A stretch of DNA of 64,000 nt from an uncultured Pelagibacteraceae bacterium (GTDB taxonomy: Bacteria; Pseudomonadota; Alphaproteobacteria; Pelagibacterales; Pelagibacteraceae), in contig CACBXW010000005.1 of NCBI GenBank assembly GCA_902543295.1, positions 62,001 to 126,000 of the forward strand. The letters are read 5' to 3'. The notes beneath the pieces were generated by a model. It was not told the origin of the DNA. It saw only the letters and a list, made by a program, of their open reading frames with translations, and did no database searches. Below are positions 7,620 to 17,450 of the stretch, piece after piece (the first letter of the stretch is position 1; each line of letters begins with the position of its first letter). The position numbers were made by a program, and so were the translations under genes.

Positions 7620-7648
7620 TTAGTACATGAGTTATACAATAGTGTCAA
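7620..7648 (-). promoter_or_regulatory. Sigma-70-type promoter of umuDC
   Basis: Reading the minus strand, a perfect -35 TTGACA (7648-7643) is followed by a 17-base spacer and the -10 TACTAA (7625-7620, four of six consensus bases). Transcription would start near 7613, within the SOS box, giving a leader of about 15 bases without a Shine-Dalgarno. The element excludes a umuD start at 7648. Confidence 0.7.
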
Positions 7649-7670
7649 TTAGGTTGTATTTTGAGTCTGT

Positions 7671-7703
7671 AAGTGAATCAAAAGTGAATCAAAACGTGAA
7701 CAT
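7671..7703. repeat. Tandem 11-bp repeats upstream of the umuDC promoter
   Basis: Two perfect copies of AAGTGAATCAA (7671-7681 and 7682-7692) are followed by a partial third copy with the same GTGAA core (7696-7700, 12 bp on). The 11-bp period puts each core on nearly the same face of the helix. They lie in the divergent region between umuDC and the cupin gene, 23 bp beyond the umuDC -35. This looks like a multimeric protein-binding site; the binding protein is unknown. Confidence 0.6.
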
Positions 7704-7786
7704 CCAAAACTATATTTTGTGCTATTGTGGATAACTTAAACCATTAGTAGTCTAAGATCTAAATTTAATTATAAAAGGAGAAGGGT

Positions 7787-8137
7787 ATGAGTTCAATTGA
7801 AGTTAAAAGTTTTGATAATCCAGATGAAAGCAATACCAGTTTCAACAATGCCAAAATGGATATCGTAAAAGTGGGAGATCAAAGAGTAATGAGATTAGTT
7901 TTGCAGCCAGGATGGAAATGGTCACAAGATATTAAACCAACTGTAGGCACTGATAGCTGTAAAGCAAAACATCTTGGAGTAATAGTTTCAGGAGCAGTTT
8001 GCGCCAAACATGATGATGGAACAGAATTAACATATAAAGCAGGCGATGCATATTCAATTGACCCAGGTCATGACGGCTGGGTAGTTGGTGATAAGCCAGC
8101 AGTTGTTTATGAGTTTCATGGAAAATGGGGAGAATAA
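7787..8137 (+). CDS. Small cupin-domain protein
   Basis: 116 residues forming a single cupin barrel: the core runs from about residue 45 (PGWKWSQDIKP) to SIDPGHDGWVVGDKPAVVYEF near the end. The usual metal-binding His set is only partly present (His61, His72 and His96 are candidates), so catalysis is uncertain. A near-consensus Shine-Dalgarno (AAAGGAGAAGG) stands before the ATG, suggesting strong translation. It is followed after three bases by the GFA-family gene, likely the same operon. Substrate unknown. Confidence 0.8.
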   Translation: MSSIEVKSFDNPDESNTSFNNAKMDIVKVGDQRVMRLVLQPGWKWSQDIKPTVGTDSCKAKHLGVIVSGAVCAKHDDGTELTYKAGDAYSIDPGHDGWVVGDKPAVVYEFHGKWGE

Positions 8138-8140
8138 TTA

Positions 8141-8506
8141 ATGCCTAAACTAACATGTCATTGTGGATGTGTAGAAGCAGAAATTAATGTTCCAATCAAT
8201 GAATTACCAAAAATTGTGAGATGTAACTGTTCTATATGTAAAAGAAAAAATGCAACAATGGGAATGGTAAAAAATGAAGATTTTAAAGTCACTAAGGGAG
8301 AAGATAAATTAAAGCTTTATCAGTACCATACAAAAGTTGCTAATCATTACTTTTGTGTTGAATGTGGAATTTACACACATCATAACCCAAGAAGTGCACC
8401 CACCATGACTGGATTTAATTTAGGTTGTGTAGATGAAGTTAAAATCGACGATTTAAAAGATGTTGTTTTCTTTGATGGTTTAAACCATCCACTTGACCAA
8501 AAATAA
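8141..8506 (+). CDS. GFA-family zinc protein (glutathione-dependent formaldehyde-activating-like)
   Basis: 121 residues with the Cys pattern of the GFA/CENP-V fold: CHCGCVEA at residues 6-12, CNCSICKR at about 29-35, and CVECGIYTHH at about 76-84, which bind two zinc ions. Founders of the family were proposed to help formaldehyde react with glutathione, but many members have other or unknown roles. It lies between the cupin and glycerate kinase genes with three and six base gaps, so one operon is likely. The C1 metabolism of the window fits but does not prove a formaldehyde role. Confidence 0.85.
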   Translation: MPKLTCHCGCVEAEINVPINELPKIVRCNCSICKRKNATMGMVKNEDFKVTKGEDKLKLYQYHTKVANHYFCVECGIYTHHNPRSAPTMTGFNLGCVDEVKIDDLKDVVFFDGLNHPLDQK

Positions 8507-8512
8507 AATTAA

Positions 8513-9439
8513 ATGAATTTAGTTGAGGATTGTTTAAATAAAGTAAAAAAAGATTGTTATAAGTTTATAAAAACACAAGAAACATCTTCAGATAAATTTA
8601 AAAATAAAGACAAGATGTTAAAAGATTATCTTGTTCCAATGAGTTTTTGGATTGCAAAAAAAACAAATTTTAAGAAACCTTATATTGTTGGTTTAACAGG
8701 AGGACAAGGAACTGGAAAAACCACTATAAGTTCTATCTTAATGATAATTTTAAAAAAATATTTTAAGTTAAAAGTTTTCAAAATATCAATTGACGATATT
8801 TACAAAACAAAGAATGATAGAATAAAGTTATCTAAGAAAATTCATCCATTATTATTAACAAGAGGTGTACCTGGAACTCATGATATAACTTATATGTCTA
8901 GTTTTATTAAAAAAGCAAATTCTAGAAAATTTAGATCAATTATATTACCCAAGTTTGATAAGGCAATTGATGACAGATTTACAAAAAAAAATTGGTATAA
9001 AGTAAATAGCAGACCAGATGTAATCATTTTTGAAGGTTGGTGTGTAGGTGCAAGACCTGAAAGCTTAAAAACATTAAAAAAAAGTGTTAATACGATGGAA
9101 AAAAATGATGATAATAAATTAATCTGGAGAAAGCACGTTAATGACCAGCTAAAAAAAGGATACAAGAAACTTTATAGTAAACTCGATTGTTTGTTATTTT
9201 TGAGGGCAGAAAATTTTAGTTTATTACAAAAGTGGAGAGTTATTCAGGAAAAAAAACTTAAATTAAAAAATAAGAATAAAAAAACAAAACAAAAAATTAT
9301 GACAAAAAAAGAAGTTTTAAACTTTATGCAAACTTACCAGAGAATTACACAAAATATGTTTAAATATGCGCCAAAATACGCATCTATAGTCATTAAATTA
9401 AATTCTAATCATCAAATTAATTCTGTAAAGTACAACTAA
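8513..9439 (+). CDS. D-glycerate 3-kinase-like P-loop kinase
   Basis: 308 residues. P-loop GGQGTGKT at 63-70, Walker-B-like ISIDDIY near 97-103, a long basic lid region, and VIIFEGWCVGA near 169-179. The FEGWCVG motif is shared with plant and yeast glycerate 3-kinases (GLYK) and the related uridine/pantothenate kinase fold. It would convert D-glycerate plus ATP to 3-phosphoglycerate, the last step of glycolate/glyoxylate salvage. The stop overlaps the tolC-like start by one base (TAATG). Confidence 0.85.
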   Translation: MNLVEDCLNKVKKDCYKFIKTQETSSDKFKNKDKMLKDYLVPMSFWIAKKTNFKKPYIVGLTGGQGTGKTTISSILMIILKKYFKLKVFKISIDDIYKTKNDRIKLSKKIHPLLLTRGVPGTHDITYMSSFIKKANSRKFRSIILPKFDKAIDDRFTKKNWYKVNSRPDVIIFEGWCVGARPESLKTLKKSVNTMEKNDDNKLIWRKHVNDQLKKGYKKLYSKLDCLLFLRAENFSLLQKWRVIQEKKLKLKNKNKKTKQKIMTKKEVLNFMQTYQRITQNMFKYAPKYASIVIKLNSNHQINSVKYN

Positions 9440-10731
9440 TGAAAAAAATATTAATAATAATTGTTAGTTTCTTTTGCTTAACAGCTCAATCACTTGCTGT
9501 CACATTATATGAAGCATTAAATGAAACTTATAAAAGTAATAAACAATTAAATGCTGAGAGAGAAAATATAAAAGCATCAGAAGAAGATCTAAATATATCT
9601 AAAGCCGACTATATGCCTTCTTTGAGTTTAAGCGGCTCTAAAAGCCTAGAGGAAACGAATAAGTTAACAAATCAAAGCGGAGGCGATGCAGCTATTAGCG
9701 ATTCTGATCCATTCACAACATCCATAAAATTAGAACAAACCTTATTGGATTTTGGAAGAGACCTTAATTATGAAAAGAATTTGATAGGTTTAGAACTTTC
9801 AAAAGCAAGATTATTTAAAAAAGAACAAGATGTTCTTTATAGTGCCATAGAAGCCTTTACATCTGTAATTTTATCAAGAGAAAAAGTTGCGATTAATAGA
9901 CAAAATTTAAACTTACTTATTAAACAACTTGAAAATGATAAAGTTAGATTAGATAGAGGACAAATAAAAACTGCGGATTTATCACAAACTGAATCTTCTC
10001 TTGCGGGAGCAAGCGCCCAACTAACTCAAGCAAGAAGCGAATTAATGATTAATAAATTAAATTACGAAAATATTATTGGTAAACTTTTAAATACCAATGA
10101 ATTAAAAAAGACAAACAGAGCAATTGTTGGAGTTCCAAGTGAACTTAGTACAGCAATCAATTTAGCAAGAGAGAACAACCCAGATATAATGATTGCTAAA
10201 ATAGAATTAAATCAGTCAGAAATGGATATTGCTATTGCTGAAAGTGACCTAAAACCTAGCGCATCTTTATCTTTAGAAAGATCATATGCTGAAGATTTTA
10301 GTTCAACTTATGACCAAAGAGAAAAGGATACACTTAAAGCAACAATTAGCTGGCCATTTTATTCAGGTGGAAGTAAACGTGCAAAAATAAACAAGAATAC
10401 AAATCTAAAAACTAGAAAAATTTTATTATTTGAGGATGCAGTAAAAACAACTGAAAAAAATGTTGGAAGTGCTTGGTCAAATCTTGAAGCATCTAAAAGT
10501 TTTTTAAATTCTGTAAGATCTCAAGTTAGAGCAGCAAAAATTGCCAACGAAGGAATAGCGGCAGAATATGAAAGAGGTTCAAGAACAACGCTAGATGTTA
10601 TTCAATCAAACTCTTTGTTGTTGGCTGCAAAAATTTCTCTAGCAGAATCTGAGCGAAATAATCTTATCGCCCAATATAATGTTCTAAAAGCTATTGGTTT
10701 ATTGAATAGCGAATACCTAAAACTCAAGTAA
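9439..10731 (+). CDS. tolC: TolC-family outer membrane efflux protein
   Basis: 430 residues: signal peptide 1-20 (ends QSLA), then two homologous halves of long alpha-helical hairpins with the TolC/OEP features LYEALNETYKSN at the start and AEYERGSRTTLDVIQSNSLLLAAK near residue 375. Trimers form an outer membrane channel and periplasmic tunnel for type I secretion or tripartite efflux. No inner membrane partner lies beside it. TAATG coupling to the glycerate kinase gene suggests cotranscription rather than functional linkage. Confidence 0.92.
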   Translation: MKKILIIIVSFFCLTAQSLAVTLYEALNETYKSNKQLNAERENIKASEEDLNISKADYMPSLSLSGSKSLEETNKLTNQSGGDAAISDSDPFTTSIKLEQTLLDFGRDLNYEKNLIGLELSKARLFKKEQDVLYSAIEAFTSVILSREKVAINRQNLNLLIKQLENDKVRLDRGQIKTADLSQTESSLAGASAQLTQARSELMINKLNYENIIGKLLNTNELKKTNRAIVGVPSELSTAINLARENNPDIMIAKIELNQSEMDIAIAESDLKPSASLSLERSYAEDFSSTYDQREKDTLKATISWPFYSGGSKRAKINKNTNLKTRKILLFEDAVKTTEKNVGSAWSNLEASKSFLNSVRSQVRAAKIANEGIAAEYERGSRTTLDVIQSNSLLLAAKISLAESERNNLIAQYNVLKAIGLLNSEYLKLK

Positions 10732-10773
10732 TTTAACGATTTTAAGCTATTTTGAGAAATATATTGCCAATGA

Positions 10774-10788
10774 GAACAAAATGTGTAC
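10774..10788. promoter_or_regulatory. Possible degenerate SOS box upstream of recA
   Basis: GAAC-AAAATGT-GTAC has the same GAAC-N7 arrangement as the umuDC box, with GTAC in place of the second GAAC, and shares the GAACAAAA core. It lies 50 bp before the recA ATG. A weak -35 TTGCCA and -10 TACATT with a 16-base spacer would bracket it. recA is normally LexA-controlled in alphaproteobacteria, so the position is sensible, but the second half-site is imperfect. Confidence 0.45.
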
Positions 10789-10838
10789 ATTTAAATTCAT
10801 GATTCGAGTGTTAAAAAAAGCAAAAAAAGAGGCAAAAA

Positions 10839-11963
10839 ATGACTAAAAATAACCTAAAAGTGGTGAAAACCGCAAAAGATAAAGAATTGGAAAACAAAGA
10901 GAAAAATAAAGCATTAGACGCAGCAATCAGCCAAATTACAGATAGCTTCGGAAAAGGCTCAGTAATGAAGCTTGGTGAGCAAAAAGCTATGGATGTTGAG
11001 TCTATCTCAACTGGATCTTTAAGCTTAGATCTTGCTTTAGGAATTGGTGGATTACCAAAAGGAAGAATTATTGAAATTTACGGACCAGAGTCTTCAGGAA
11101 AAACTACTTTAGCATTACAAGTAGTTGCAGAAGCACAGAAGGCAGGTGGAATTTGTGGTTTTGTTGATGCAGAACATGCTTTAGACCCAGTGTATGCAAA
11201 GAAATTAGGTGTAAATACTGAAGAGTTACTAATTTCTCAACCAGACACAGGTGAACAAGCTTTAGAAATTACTGATACATTAATTAAATCTGGTTCAATG
11301 TCAGTTCTTGTTGTGGACTCAGTAGCTGCATTAACGCCAAGAGCTGAAATTGAAGGCGACATGGGTGATACCCATGTTGGTTTGCAAGCTAGATTGATGT
11401 CTCAAGCATTGAGAAAATTAACGGGCTCAATTTCACGAACTAATACAATGGTTATTTTCATTAACCAAATTAGAATGAAAATTGGTGTTATGTTTGGAAG
11501 CCCAGAAACAACATCGGGTGGAAATTCTTTAAAATTCTACTCATCAGTTAGAATGGACATTAGAAGAATTGGAGCAATCAAAGATAAAGATAATATCGTT
11601 GGTAACACAACAAGAGTTAAAGTTGTTAAAAACAAAGTTGCTCCACCGTTTAAAGTTGTTGAGTTTGACTTAATGTATGGAAAAGGAATTAGTAAAGTAG
11701 GGGAACTAATAGACCTAGGTGCCAAAGCAGATATCGTAGAGAAATCTGGAGCTTGGTACGCTTATAAAGGTGAAAAAATTGGTCAAGGTAGAGAAAATGC
11801 AAAACTTTACCTTGAACAAAATCCTAAAGCCGCTGCTGAAATTGAAATGGCAATCAGAGAAAAAGCTGGCGTGATCTCAAAGAAAATTGAGGGAAATCCA
11901 CTAAGCGAGGAAAAAGTAGAGGCTCAAAAAAAAGAAGAAGAAATTCCTACTAAAAAAAATTAG
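10839..11963 (+). CDS. recA: Recombinase RecA
   Basis: 374 residues. Walker A GPESSGKT at 82-89, Walker [10 protein letters not shown], the DNA-binding loop L1 around [24 protein letters not shown], loop L2 with [26 protein letters not shown], and an acidic Lys/Glu-rich tail. The N-terminus is about 15 residues longer than in E. coli, rich in Lys. RecA drives strand exchange and is the coprotease for LexA and UmuD, so it works directly with the umuDC operon 3.2 kb away. A strong terminator follows. Confidence 0.99.
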   Translation: MTKNNLKVVKTAKDKELENKEKNKALDAAISQITDSFGKGSVMKLGEQKAMDVESISTGSLSLDLALGIGGLPKGRIIEIYGPESSGKTTLALQVVAEAQKAGGICGFVDAEHALDPVYAKKLGVNTEELLISQPDTGEQALEITDTLIKSGSMSVLVVDSVAALTPRAEIEGDMGDTHVGLQARLMSQALRKLTGSISRTNTMVIFINQIRMKIGVMFGSPETTSGGNSLKFYSSVRMDIRRIGAIKDKDNIVGNTTRVKVVKNKVAPPFKVVEFDLMYGKGISKVGELIDLGAKADIVEKSGAWYAYKGEKIGQGRENAKLYLEQNPKAAAEIEMAIREKAGVISKKIEGNPLSEEKVEAQKKEEEIPTKKN

Positions 11964-11984
11964 CAGATAACTTTTAGTTATTAA

Positions 11985-12011
11985 AAAGGCGCTCGAAAGG
12001 GCGCCTTTTTT
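11985..12011 (+). terminator. Rho-independent terminator after recA
   Basis: Stem AAGGCGC (11986-11992) with GCGCCTT (12001-12007) around an eight-base loop, followed by a T run ending at 12011. It stands about 22 bp after the recA stop and before alaS. Confidence 0.9.
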
Positions 12012-12060
12012 CCCTTCAGAGGTGTAGACATCAATAGAAAAAGCTGTATTTTAACAAAAT

Positions 12061-14724
12061 ATGGCAAAAACATTAAAAGAGATCAGATCAACTTTTCTAG
12101 ATTATTTTGAAAAAAATGATCACAAGATAGTTGAGTCTAGCAATTTGGTTCCAAATAATGATCCAACATTAATGTTTGCAAATTCAGGAATGGTCCAATT
12201 TAAAAATGTTTTTACCGGATTAGAAAAAAGAGATTATCAAAGAGCTACTACTTCTCAAAAATGCGTAAGAGCAGGAGGTAAACATAACGATCTTGAAAAC
12301 GTTGGCTACACTCCAAGGCACCATACATTTTTTGAAATGCTTGGAAATTTTTCTTTTGGAGATTACTTCAAGGAAAGGGGAATTGAACTTGCTTGGAATT
12401 TAATTACTAAAGATTTTGGATTAAATAAAGATAGATTGTATGTAACAGTATTTCATGAAGACGATGAAGCCTTCAATTTTTGGAAGAAAATAGCGGGTTT
12501 TAGCGACGATAGAATTATTAGGATAGCAACTTCTGATAACTTTTGGTCAATGGGCGAAACGGGCCCTTGCGGACCTTGTTCAGAGATATTTTATGACCAT
12601 GGAGATCATTTAAGAGGTGGTTTACCTGGAACCAAAGATGAGGATGGCGATAGATATATTGAGATATGGAATTTAGTCTTTATGCAATTTGAGCAAATTT
12701 CAAAAGATAAAAGAATTAATCTTCCAAAACCTTCTGTAGATACTGGAATGGGTTTAGAAAGAATTGCAGCATTACTTCAAGGTACACATGATAATTATGA
12801 AACAGATCATTTTAAAAAATTAATTAGTTCTATTTCTGAATTTACAAAAGTTAAACAAGATGAAAATAATTTATCAAGCTTTAGAGTAATTGCAGATCAC
12901 CTAAGAGCTAGCTCATTTCTTCTTGCAGAAGGAGTATTACCCTCAAATGAAGGTAGAGGTTATGTTCTTAGAAGAATAATGAGAAGAGGAATGAGACATT
13001 CTCATTTGCTAGGTTCTAAAGAACCAGTCTTTAATAAAATCTTTGATACATTGAAAGATGAAATGAAAGGAAATTATCCTGAATTAGAAAGATCAGAAAC
13101 TTTAATTAAAGAAACATTAAAAATGGAAGAAGAAAAATTTTTAGTATTACTTGATAGAGGAATAAAAATTTTGAATGATGAAATTTCAAAAATTAAAAAA
13201 GTTTTACCAGGTGAAGTAGCGTTTAAATTATACGATACTTACGGTTTCCCGTTAGACTTAACAGAAGATATTTTAAAAAATAAATCTTTGACCGTTGATC
13301 AAAATAAATTTGATGAATTAATGAAAAAGAGCAAAGAGCTTGCAAAACAAAATTGGAAAGGTTCTGGAGATGCCTCTGAAGAAGAAATCTGGTTTGGTAT
13401 AAAAGATAAAATAGGACCTACAGAGTTTCTTGGGTATGAGTTTAACCAATCAGAAGGAGTGGTGTTATCGATAATTAAAAATAATAAAGAATCACAAAAT
13501 ATTTCAAATGGTGAGGAAGGGATAATTATTACTAATCAAACCCCTTTTTATGGAGAGTCTGGTGGACAAGTTGGAGATCAAGGAACAATAGTATCTGGTA
13601 ATTCAGTATTTGAGGTTACAGATACTCAAAAAAAACTTGGAGATCTGTTTATACATCATGGAATTCTAAAATCTGGTGAGATTAAGATTAAAGACGTTGT
13701 TGAAATGAAAATAGATATTGAAAGACGTAACAATCTTAAGGCATATCATTCTGCAACCCATTTATTACATGAGTCTTTGAGAAGAACATTGGGAAAACAC
13801 GTGATGCAAAAAGGATCTTTAGTTGCGCCTGATAGACTAAGATTTGATTTTAGTCATATGAAACCAATTACAGAGGATGAATTAACAATTATCGATAAAT
13901 TAGTTAATGATTACGTACAAAACAAAACTGATGTAACTACAAGAATTATGACACCAAAAGCTGCCATTGAAAAAGGTGCTTTAGCTTTTTTTGGTGAAAA
14001 ATATGGAGAAGAAGTGAGAGTAGTTTCTATGGGAGCGGAAAATAACTCTTACTTTTCAACAGAATTATGTGGTGGAACACATGTAAAAAATACAGGTGAT
14101 ATTGGAAAATTTAAAACTGTTAGCCAATCCTCAATAGCTGCTGGAGTTAGAAGGGTTGAGGCTTTAAGAGACAAACAACTCGAAATATTCTTAAAAAACA
14201 AGGAAAAAATGTCAAACCTTTCTGCACAAAAGGATGAAGACAGTATTAAAGAAGTGTCTGCTCAAATTATTAAATTAGGTGGAAAACCAAATCTAGAAAA
14301 TAAAGATACGAAAGGATTAATTAAAGACCTCAATAAACAACTAGAACAATTAAATGTTCAATCAGTTATAGCCGATAAAACAAAAAATATAATTAAAGAT
14401 GAAAATATAAATGGCACTCAAGTTAGATTACAAAAAATTCAAGATTTATCTCCAAAAGACCTAAGAAAACTTGTTGATGCAGGTAAAAAAGAATTGGGAG
14501 AAGGAATAGTAGTAGTATTTGCAAATAAGGATGAGAAAGTTGGTCTTGCTGTAGGTGTAACAGAAAATTTAACAAATAAATACGATGCAGTTACATTTGC
14601 AAAACTAGGATCTGAAATTATTGGTGGAAAGGGCGGTGGAGGTCGTAAAGATTTTGCACAGGCTGGAGGGCAAGACTCAAATAAAATCGACGAAGCTTTA
14701 GAAAAACTAAAAACCTTAATTTAA
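12061..14724 (+). CDS. alaS: Alanyl-tRNA synthetase
   Basis: 887 residues, full length. Class II catalytic core with [17 protein letters not shown], the GPCGPCSEI segment, the editing domain zinc site (HSATHLLH at about 562-568 and CGGTHV near 667-672), and the C-Ala domain ending in [16 protein letters not shown]. Charges tRNA-Ala in the cytoplasm and hydrolyses Ser/Gly-tRNA-Ala. No Shine-Dalgarno. Its 3' end overlaps the convergent icd gene by nine bases, leaving no space for a terminator. Confidence 0.99.
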   Translation: MAKTLKEIRSTFLDYFEKNDHKIVESSNLVPNNDPTLMFANSGMVQFKNVFTGLEKRDYQRATTSQKCVRAGGKHNDLENVGYTPRHHTFFEMLGNFSFGDYFKERGIELAWNLITKDFGLNKDRLYVTVFHEDDEAFNFWKKIAGFSDDRIIRIATSDNFWSMGETGPCGPCSEIFYDHGDHLRGGLPGTKDEDGDRYIEIWNLVFMQFEQISKDKRINLPKPSVDTGMGLERIAALLQGTHDNYETDHFKKLISSISEFTKVKQDENNLSSFRVIADHLRASSFLLAEGVLPSNEGRGYVLRRIMRRGMRHSHLLGSKEPVFNKIFDTLKDEMKGNYPELERSETLIKETLKMEEEKFLVLLDRGIKILNDEISKIKKVLPGEVAFKLYDTYGFPLDLTEDILKNKSLTVDQNKFDELMKKSKELAKQNWKGSGDASEEEIWFGIKDKIGPTEFLGYEFNQSEGVVLSIIKNNKESQNISNGEEGIIITNQTPFYGESGGQVGDQGTIVSGNSVFEVTDTQKKLGDLFIHHGILKSGEIKIKDVVEMKIDIERRNNLKAYHSATHLLHESLRRTLGKHVMQKGSLVAPDRLRFDFSHMKPITEDELTIIDKLVNDYVQNKTDVTTRIMTPKAAIEKGALAFFGEKYGEEVRVVSMGAENNSYFSTELCGGTHVKNTGDIGKFKTVSQSSIAAGVRRVEALRDKQLEIFLKNKEKMSNLSAQKDEDSIKEVSAQIIKLGGKPNLENKDTKGLIKDLNKQLEQLNVQSVIADKTKNIIKDENINGTQVRLQKIQDLSPKDLRKLVDAGKKELGEGIVVVFANKDEKVGLAVGVTENLTNKYDAVTFAKLGSEIIGGKGGGGRKDFAQAGGQDSNKIDEALEKLKTLI

Positions 14725-15930
14725 CTTTTGTTTTAAACTTCCATCAATTACATCTAAAAACTGGTTAGTTGTTAAATATTTTGTAGAAGGACCAATAAGT
14801 ATTGCCAAATCTTTGGTCATTGATCCTGACTCAACTGTCTCAACACATACTTCTTCAAGTATTTTAGCAAATTTAATTAATTCATCATTGCTATCTAACT
14901 TTCCTCTGTGCGCCAAACCTCTTGTCCACGCAAATATAGATGCAATTGGATTGGTTGATGTTTCTTTACCTTGCTGATGCATTCTAAAATGTCGAGTTAC
15001 AGTTCCATGAGCCGCTTCTGCTTCCATTGTTCTACCATCAGGCGCTAATAGAACACTTGTCATTAAACCTAAAGAACCATAACCTTGAGCAACCGTGTCT
15101 GACTGAACATCACCATCATAATTTTTACAAGCCCAGATATATTTACCATGCCACTTCATTGCACAAGCAACCATATCATCGATTAACCTATGTTCATAAG
15201 TTATGTTATTTTTTTCGAATTCTAATTTAAAATCTTTTTCAAAAACATTTTGAAATATATCTTTAAATCTACCATCATATTTTTTTAGTATGGTATTCTT
15301 AGTTGATAAGTATACAGGCCATTTTTTTATTATACCGTAATTGAAACATGACTTTGCAAAGTCCTCAATTGATTTATCTAAATTATACATTGAAAGAGCA
15401 ATACCTGGTCCTGGAAAATCAAATACTTCATATTTTTTTTCATCACTTCCATCTTCCGATGTCCATTTGACTTCTAATTTACCTTTTCCTGGAACCAAAA
15501 AATCTGTAGCTCTATATTGATCACCGAAAGCATGCCTTCCAATAATTAATGGATCCGTCCAAGATGGGACAAGTTTAGGAATATTTTTACAAATTATTGG
15601 TTCTCTAAATACTGTTCCTCCAATAATATTTCTTATTGTTCCATTCGGAGATCTCCACATTTTCTTTAATTTAAATTCTTCAACTCTCACTTCGTCAGGA
15701 GTAATAGTTGCGCATTTGATACCTACTCCATTTTTCTTGATTGCATTAGCACAGTCTATTGTAATTTTGTCATCCGTATCATCCCTGCTTTTCATTCCTA
15801 GATCGTAATACTCAATGCCTAAATCCAAATAAGGTAGAATTAATTTGTTTTTGATGAATTCCCAAATTACTCTTGTCATTTCATCGCCGTCTAGCTCGAC
15901 AATGGGATTTTTTACCTTAATTTTGCTCAT
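14716..15930 (-). CDS. icd: Isocitrate dehydrogenase, NADP-dependent, eukaryote-like homodimeric type
   Basis: 404 residues from ATG 15928-15930 ([20 protein letters not shown]); the frame is open for 15 more codons but family alignment favours this start. Substrate and metal sites are seen in [15 protein letters not shown] ([10 protein letters not shown]), the [10 protein letters not shown] segment and the [15 protein letters not shown] and AAHGTVTRH motifs. The sequence belongs to type II (mammalian-like) IDH, usual in alphaproteobacteria. Converts isocitrate to 2-oxoglutarate in the TCA cycle, yielding NADPH. Divergent from psd. Confidence 0.97.
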   Translation of the reverse strand: MSKIKVKNPIVELDGDEMTRVIWEFIKNKLILPYLDLGIEYYDLGMKSRDDTDDKITIDCANAIKKNGVGIKCATITPDEVRVEEFKLKKMWRSPNGTIRNIIGGTVFREPIICKNIPKLVPSWTDPLIIGRHAFGDQYRATDFLVPGKGKLEVKWTSEDGSDEKKYEVFDFPGPGIALSMYNLDKSIEDFAKSCFNYGIIKKWPVYLSTKNTILKKYDGRFKDIFQNVFEKDFKLEFEKNNITYEHRLIDDMVACAMKWHGKYIWACKNYDGDVQSDTVAQGYGSLGLMTSVLLAPDGRTMEAEAAHGTVTRHFRMHQQGKETSTNPIASIFAWTRGLAHRGKLDSNDELIKFAKILEEVCVETVESGSMTKDLAILIGPSTKYLTTNQFLDVIDGSLKQKLN

Positions 15931-16004
15931 TTTTTGATGTATCTTAATAATTGAATTTATACTTTTTATATACATATTAATCCAGAATTATCAATTGAAC
16001 GATT

Positions 16005-16652
16005 ATGATAGACAAAATTTTTCCAAAGATTCATAACGAAGGCTATAAATTTATAGTAATTTTCGTAGTAGCAACGATCATTCTATATTTTATTCATGGT
16101 TTTTTAGGTTTCATAGGTTTGGTCTTGAGTATTTGGTGTTATTATTTTTTTAGAGATCCAGAGAGAATTCCAATAAATGACGAGAACTATTTAACAAGTC
16201 CTGCTGACGGATTGGTTTTACAAGTTTTAGATACAAACGGACCAAAAGAATTGGGACTTGAAAATAAAAAATTTAAGAAAGTAAGTATATTTATGAATGT
16301 ATTTGACTGTCATGTGAATAGATCTCCATGTTCAGGAAAAATTGAAGAAATTTTATACAAACCTGGAAAATTTATTAATGCATCTCTTGATAAAGCAAGC
16401 GAGGATAACGAAAGAAATTATTATAAAATTAAAAATTCTCACGGAGAAGATATAATTGTAGTTCAAATAGCAGGACTGGTTGCACGGAGAATAGTAACAG
16501 ATACCTCAGTTGAAGAAAATGTTGATCAAGGATCTAGAATAGGAATGATTAGATTTGGAAGTAGAGCAGATTTATATTTTGAAAACTATGAACCACTCGT
16601 AAAAGTTAATCAAAGAGCAGTTGCTGGAGAAACATTGATAGCCAAAAGATAA
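16005..16652 (+). CDS. psd: Phosphatidylserine decarboxylase proenzyme, short form
   Basis: 215 residues: membrane helices near 18-50, RDPER-type motif (FRDPERIP) near 49-56, SPADG near 66-70, FMNVFDCHVNRSP near 97-109, and the self-cleavage region RFGSRADLY near 182-190, where Ser becomes the pyruvoyl group. This is the compact bacterial form, shorter than E. coli Psd. It makes phosphatidylethanolamine from phosphatidylserine. pssA starts on the next base, so the two steps are coupled. Confidence 0.95.
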   Translation: MIDKIFPKIHNEGYKFIVIFVVATIILYFIHGFLGFIGLVLSIWCYYFFRDPERIPINDENYLTSPADGLVLQVLDTNGPKELGLENKKFKKVSIFMNVFDCHVNRSPCSGKIEEILYKPGKFINASLDKASEDNERNYYKIKNSHGEDIIVVQIAGLVARRIVTDTSVEENVDQGSRIGMIRFGSRADLYFENYEPLVKVNQRAVAGETLIAKR

Positions 16653-17450
16653 ATGGAAAATCCAAAAAAGAATATAAGATTAGTATCAAATAAAAATTCA
16701 AGAGTTATTTTACCAAATATTATGACTTTGGTTGGAGTGTGTATTGGTTTGACTTCAATTAAGTTTGCATTTGATGGAAGATTTGAATTATCAGTTATTG
16801 CAGTTTTAATTGCTGCAATTATAGATGGTTTAGATGGAAGAATTGCAAGATTAATTAAAGCCACATCAAAAGTTGGAAAAGAATTAGACTCATTAACGGA
16901 TGTAATTAGTTTTGGAGTTGCGCCAGCATTCATAATGTATTTCTGGGCGCTAGATAATATCGGCAGATTTGGTTGGTTAATATCTTTAATATATGTGGTT
17001 TGTGTTGCTTTGAGACTTGCAAGATTTAATGTTTCAACAGGCGGGGAACCTTCATGGAGGGATAATTTTTTTGAGGGTATTCCATCACCAGCAGGTGGAG
17101 TATTGGTATTAATGCCATTAATTTATAGTTTTAGCGAAGTTCAGTTTATAACTATTAATAAAAATATTATTGTTCCATCTTTATTCATTGTTATTTCTGT
17201 GCTTTTGATAAGTAAAATTCCTACATATTCTTTTAAAAGAATTGTTGTCCCAAGAAGTACTTCAATATTTCTTTTATTTGGAATAATTTTATATTTTGGT
17301 TTGTTGCTGATATATACCTTTAATACAATTATAATTTCAGGAATTATTTATTTATTAATGATTCCGGCAAGTTCAATTCATTACTTATTTTTAAAAAAAC
17401 AAAATAAAGAAAAAGATGATGGCGTTGATCATCACGAAGATATTTTGTAA
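16653..17450 (+). CDS. pssA: CDP-diacylglycerol-serine O-phosphatidyltransferase
   Basis: 265 residues with about six to eight membrane helices. The CDP-alcohol phosphotransferase motif DG-x2-AR-x8-G-x3-D-x3-D is present as DGRIARLIKATSKVGKELDSLTD (given here in parts: DGRIAR, then GKELDSLTD, about residues 66-88). Makes phosphatidylserine from CDP-diacylglycerol and serine at the inner membrane, the substrate for Psd just upstream. Stop overlaps the next start by one base. Confidence 0.95.
   Translation: MENPKKNIRLVSNKNSRVILPNIMTLVGVCIGLTSIKFAFDGRFELSVIAVLIAAIIDGLDGRIARLIKATSKVGKELDSLTDVISFGVAPAFIMYFWALDNIGRFGWLISLIYVVCVALRLARFNVSTGGEPSWRDNFFEGIPSPAGGVLVLMPLIYSFSEVQFITINKNIIVPSLFIVISVLLISKIPTYSFKRIVVPRSTSIFLLFGIILYFGLLLIYTFNTIIISGIIYLLMIPASSIHYLFLKKQNKEKDDGVDHHEDIL

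Noticed and set aside
7598..7648. Longer umuD start at a TTG
   Set aside because: The extension would overlap the SOS box, the -10 and the -35, and adds residues absent from UmuD proteins.
7671..7703. Short tandem repeats as a CRISPR array or replication iterons
   Set aside because: Units are 11 bp with no spacers, only two or three copies, and there are no cas or rep genes nearby.
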